A DNA stretch of 60,283 nucleotides from Planktothrix sp. PCC 11201 (GTDB lineage: Bacteria > Cyanobacteriota > Cyanobacteriia > Cyanobacteriales > Microcoleaceae). The stretch is from contig NZ_LT797693.1 of the NCBI RefSeq assembly GCF_900009135.1, forward strand, positions 458,235-518,517, read 5' to 3'. Shown here one piece after another: positions 57,267 to 60,283 of this stretch (within the stretch, counting starts at the first letter, position 1; each line of letters begins with the position of its first letter). Below the pieces are notes generated by a model. It saw only the letters and a program-made list of their open reading frames with translations, did not search any database and had not been told where the DNA came from. Made by a program: the position numbers and the translations under genes.

Positions 57267-58322
57267 CTAAGAATAGCTGGCTCCGTTGGGCAGAATCGCT
57301 CCTTCGAGGGTGGCTTGGTTCAGGTTATCAATATTGAGACTCGCACCGATTAAGTTAGCCGCACAGAGATTAGCTCCGGTTAAATTGGCGCCTTTGAGGG
57401 AAGTCAAAAGTAATCCGGCTCCAGTGAGATTAGCATGGCTCAGGTTCGCCCCCCGCAAATCTGCTCCTAAGAGCGTCGCCCCTTCCAAGTTCGCGCCACT
57501 GAGGTTCGCCCCCCGCAAATTAGCCTTGGTCAAATCGCTGCGTCTTAAATCAGCATTCTGTAAATTTAAACCGTTTAAATAGGTATCTTTAAGATTTGTG
57601 TCTTGGAGGCAGGCTCCTTTTAAGTTGGCTCCGTTTAAGTTAGCGCCACTTAAATCCGCCCCTTGTAAGTTAGCCGCCACCAGGTTGGCCACACCCAAAT
57701 TAGCCTCTCGTAGACTAGCCTCGCTCAGATCAGCATGACTCAGATTCGCCCCACTCAGATTACCTTGGTTTAGATAAGATCGGACTAATTTAGCATGACT
57801 TAAATTAGCACCACTGAGATCAACTTCGGTTAAAATGGTTCGAGTTAAGTTAGCCCCACTTAAATCAGCACCGCTTAAAATTGCTCGGCTGAGAGTTGCC
57901 CCCACTAAAACCGCATCGGTGAGTTTGCAACCATTCAGGAGACAGGCTGAAATTAAACTGGCTCCGGTGAGGTTAGCCCCAGTCAAATCGGTTTGGGACA
58001 AAATCGCACCACTGAGCATAACTCCACTCAGGTCAGCATTGCGTAAAATAGTATCGGTCAGACTGGCACCACTGAGATTCGCTTCAACCAGAACCGCCAT
58101 GGAGAGGTTGACTTGACTCAAATCAGCCCCATTGAGATTGGCTCCAATTAGGCGAGCGCGAGATAAATTAGTTCCTTGTAAAGCCGCGTTACTGAGATTA
58201 ATCCGATTCAAATTTTCCTGTTTCAAGCAGGCTACCATCAGATGGATACCGCTAAAATTTCTCTCTCCTGTAGCATATCGAGTTAATAACTTATCGACAT
58301 CGATGCTTTCATTAGCCTTCAT
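57267..58322 (-). CDS. Pentapeptide-repeat protein
   Basis: A 351-residue protein; after about 35 residues of leader almost the whole chain is A(D/N)LXX pentapeptides (NLSGANLSHADLSEASLREA), predicted to form a right-handed quadrilateral beta-helix of more than 15 coils. Such proteins occur in large numbers in cyanobacteria; most have no known role. The repeated DNA makes the opposite strand look open, but those frames are repeat shadows. The ATG start is at 58322. Confidence 0.92.
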   Translation of the reverse strand: MKANESIDVDKLLTRYATGERNFSGIHLMVACLKQENLNRINLSNAALQGTNLSRARLIGANLNGADLSQVNLSMAVLVEANLSGASLTDTILRNADLSGVMLSGAILSQTDLTGANLTGASLISACLLNGCKLTDAVLVGATLSRAILSGADLSGANLTRTILTEVDLSGANLSHAKLVRSYLNQGNLSGANLSHADLSEASLREANLGVANLVAANLQGADLSGANLNGANLKGACLQDTNLKDTYLNGLNLQNADLRRSDLTKANLRGANLSGANLEGATLLGADLRGANLSHANLTGAGLLLTSLKGANLTGANLCAANLIGASLNIDNLNQATLEGAILPNGASYS

Positions 58323-58555
58323 AAAAAATGAACGGTTTTATTTAATGTGTAAATAGTGGAAAATGACCACAAATTGCTTGAATCGCAGTTCATGGCAGGG
58401 GAAAAAGAATGCAAAATAACAGTTATGGGTGTGTAATCACGGATAACCTAACCCTGATTGGATTTCAGTCTAAATTCTTTGTTAGAATCTAACTGTATCG
58501 GGCTTTGCTACCTGACTATATTTCGGTGAATCGCTAACCCCAAAGTTAATCGAGC
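58323..58555. other. Intergenic region upstream of the pentapeptide gene
   Basis: Promoter side of the pentapeptide gene and downstream flank of the possible small gene at 58556. Contains CTGATTGGATTTCAG-like short palindromes but nothing recognisable. Confidence 0.4.
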
Positions 58556-58858
58556 CTAACTGGTATCACCTGCAATATAGGTGTATTGGGCGATTAATCG
58601 CCAGATTATTACTAAACAGAATTGCTGAAAATCATAGTGCGGCTGAAGTGGAATATCCCGCAACGTCGATAAAATAATTCGAGACTGAAAGGGCTTAGAA
58701 GCCTTAGACCCGGGTTGATTACCTGGGAGGGGAAACACCCCAAGCCTGGGTAAACTGACAACCGAGTTCGAGTGAAATATTGGTTTCGGATGAAAACGAC
58801 GGGCTAGAGGTCTAACCCGGAATAAACTCCTCCATCGCTGTTGATTTGGGATATTCAT
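58556..58858 (-). CDS. Possible small protein of unknown function
   Basis: A 100-residue frame from an ATG at 58858, basic and Pro/Arg-rich in the first half and hydrophobic near the C-terminus (LVIIWRLIAQYTYIA). There is no obvious SD and no recognised family. It fills an otherwise empty gap of about 800 bases, which is the main reason to list it. Confidence 0.4.
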   Translation of the reverse strand: MNIPNQQRWRSLFRVRPLARRFHPKPIFHSNSVVSLPRLGVFPLPGNQPGSKASKPFQSRIILSTLRDIPLQPHYDFQQFCLVIIWRLIAQYTYIAGDTS

Positions 58859-59129
58859 AGGATATTTTAATCCTAAACCCTTTCCTCCCTAATCCTGGCA
58901 TGGTTTAGGCACAACGGCTTGACCTCAAAAGGGTTCGGGGATTTTTACGGGCTAGGATCAAAGGTTAACTGATCTTTTCACCTCGATTGATCACAATTAT
59001 TCCTTAAACTAATCATAATCGCTGAAGGCTCAAGTGGGCAAGTGTCAGATTCAAAGTGCTAATTGCTGAATCACTAAACCTGGAAAACCTCCATACTAAG
59101 ATTAAAGTGTGATCCTGTTAGGAGATTTT
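58859..59129. other. Intergenic region upstream of the family-10-like hydrolase
   Basis: About 270 bases with no gene. Short palindromes such as GATCAAAGGTTAACTGATC (about 58956-58974) occur. GGAG at 59121-59124 is the SD of the next gene. No promoter boxes are convincing. Confidence 0.4.
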
Positions 59130-60185
59130 ATGGAAATTCGCGGTGTCTGGTTAACCAATACGGACAGTCGAGTGCTGTTTTCTCGACCGACCATTACCGA
59201 AGCAATGGAATTCTTGGCGGAGACGGGTTTTAATGTGGTGTTTCCGGTGGTTTGGAATAAGGGCGTGACTTTTTATCGCTCTCAAGTCATGTCTCAAACC
59301 TTTGGTATCGAAATTGATTTCTATGCTAAGGGACGCGACCCGTTACAGGAAGTAATTGAGGAAGGTCATCGGGCGGGACTAAAAGTTGTTCCCTGGTTTG
59401 AATTTGGATTTGCGAGTTCTTATCAACAAAATGGGGGCCGAATTTTATCTCAAAAACCTGAGTGGTCGGGGATTAATTCCACGGGGGGATTAGTTGCTAA
59501 AAATGGGTTTGAGTGGATGAATGCTTTTGACCCAGAAGTACAAAATTTTGTTCTAAGTTTAGTCTTAGAAGTGGTGAGAAAATACGATATTGATGGAATT
59601 CAGGGGGATGACCGGATGCCTGCAATGCCCTCGGAAGGAGGGTATGATCCAAAAACGGTTGCTCTTTATCGGGAGGAATTCGGGCGTCAACCTCCGACCT
59701 ATCATAAAGACGCCCAATGGGTACAATGGCGGGCGAATATCCTCACAAATTTTTTAGTTCGTTTGCGTCGAGAAGTCAAGGCAATTAAGCCTAATTTGTT
59801 GATTTCTATGGCTCCTAGTGTTTATAAATGGGGTTTAGATGAATATTTACAGGATTATATTGCTTGGATTGATCAAGATTTAGTGGATTGGATTCACCCT
59901 CAGTTATATCGACGCAATTTTTGGAGTTATAAAGGGTTAGTTGATCAATTGGTTGATGTTCAGTTTAGGGATTGGCAGTTACCCAAACTTTCTCCAGGTA
60001 TTTTAGCAAAAATAGGTTCCTATTGCATTACGACTGATGATTTATTAAAGTCAATTGACTATAATCGGTTTAAAGGAGTTCAGGGAGAAATATTTTTCTT
60101 TTATGAAGCCCTAAGATTGAATAATAATGCCTTGGCAACTGCTTTGAAAAAAGGGCCCTATGCTATTCCGGCTAGATTGAGATAA
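59130..60185 (+). CDS. Family 10-like glycosyl hydrolase (GHL10/DUF187)
   Basis: 351 residues from the ATG at 59130, with GGAG 5 bases upstream; a GTG at 59109 would add 7 residues. The start [15 protein letters not shown] and the motifs [31 protein letters not shown] and [12 protein letters not shown] identify the DUF187/GHL10 family, a TIM-barrel thought to act on surface or peptidoglycan-related glycans. No signal peptide is visible. Substrate unknown. Confidence 0.9.
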   Translation: MEIRGVWLTNTDSRVLFSRPTITEAMEFLAETGFNVVFPVVWNKGVTFYRSQVMSQTFGIEIDFYAKGRDPLQEVIEEGHRAGLKVVPWFEFGFASSYQQNGGRILSQKPEWSGINSTGGLVAKNGFEWMNAFDPEVQNFVLSLVLEVVRKYDIDGIQGDDRMPAMPSEGGYDPKTVALYREEFGRQPPTYHKDAQWVQWRANILTNFLVRLRREVKAIKPNLLISMAPSVYKWGLDEYLQDYIAWIDQDLVDWIHPQLYRRNFWSYKGLVDQLVDVQFRDWQLPKLSPGILAKIGSYCITTDDLLKSIDYNRFKGVQGEIFFFYEALRLNNNALATALKKGPYAIPARLR

Positions 60186-60189
60186 GTTC

Positions 60190-60283
60190 AGGGGAGGTAG
60201 GGGAGTAGGGGGAGCAGGGGAGGCAGGGGGAGCAGGGGAGGCAGGGGAAGCAGGGGAGGCAGGGGAGGCAGGGGAGTAGCTGT
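60190..60283. repeat. GGGGAGGCAG / GGGGGAGCAG tandem repeat at the window end
   Basis: About nine units of GGGGAGGCAG or GGGGGAGCAG run to the window edge. It is the reverse complement of the CCCCTGCTC blocks at 1484, 36979 and 53917. Confidence 0.85.

Noticed and set aside
57286-58356. Several plus-strand open frames opposite the pentapeptide-repeat gene
   Set aside because: They are mirror frames created by the five-codon periodicity; the minus-strand product is a clear family member.
58323-59129. Possible structural RNA (RNase P RNA, tmRNA or group I intron) in the long gap
   Set aside because: None of the conserved core sequences of these RNAs could be recognised on either strand.

Overview
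The window looks like a chromosomal segment of a filamentous cyanobacterium, most likely an Oscillatoriales/Planktothrix-like organism. Supporting signs are the many GCGATCGC (HIP1) octamers, the moderately AT-rich composition, short tandem repeats of the GGGAATA / CAGTTATCAG / CCCCTGCTC type between genes, and a cyanobacterial gene set: rpaB, glnB (PII), a PedR-like regulator, a Psb35-like protein, a complex-C cofactor assembly protein, an ABA4-like protein and OvoA-type EgtB with EgtD. No rRNA, tRNA, CRISPR array, prophage or intact insertion sequence was recognised.

Layout. 1-650: 5' part of a glutathione S-transferase gene on the minus strand. 859-4622: a bitopic FtsL-like protein, the septal transpeptidase FtsI and an Hpt-domain protein, all plus strand. 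4636-6373: RadC and a MOSC protein. 6513-17729: two giant tandem paralogous hybrid kinases (Ser/Thr kinase, AAA ATPase, TPR-like region, GAF, optional PAS, His kinase), with palindromic DNA upstream. 17999-23108: methyltransferase, GNAT, ribosomal proteins L27 and L21, a membrane protein and a CapA-like protein. 23312-31261: RfbB, an orphan ABC ATPase, an acyltransferase, a MASE1/PAS histidine kinase and RadA. 31433-37414: RpaB, a complex-C assembly factor, a RelE-like gene pair, an ABA4-like protein, a 31-residue membrane peptide, HisS, a PedR-like regulator and a Psb35-like protein. 37529-43683: DgkA, a HigA-like protein without its HTH, Mfd and a CBS-domain (CorC/CNNM) protein. 43821-50000: two tandem SGNH proteins, the thiohistidine pair EgtB(OvoA-type)/EgtD and an MscS channel. 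50408-53084: acetolactate synthase with a zinc-ribbon tail, divergent from glnB. 53467-60185: a TPR protein, L20/L35, QueF, a coiled-coil membrane protein, SpeD, a pentapeptide-repeat protein and a family-10-like glycosyl hydrolase. The right end is a G-rich tandem repeat.

Themes. Most genes are core or housekeeping functions of cell division, translation, repair, nitrogen and redox control, and photosystem upkeep, loosely arranged in one- to three-gene units. Signalling is heavily represented (three large sensor kinases, an Hpt protein, RpaB, PedR-like, PII), but the sensor kinases have no neighbouring response regulators. The less ordinary points are the OvoA-derived ergothioneine pair, the zinc-ribbon acetolactate synthase, the FtsL-like gene next to ftsI, a repeat-containing insertion inside RadA, a RelE-like gene pair, and several families of miniature palindromic repeats that occupy promoter and terminator regions.
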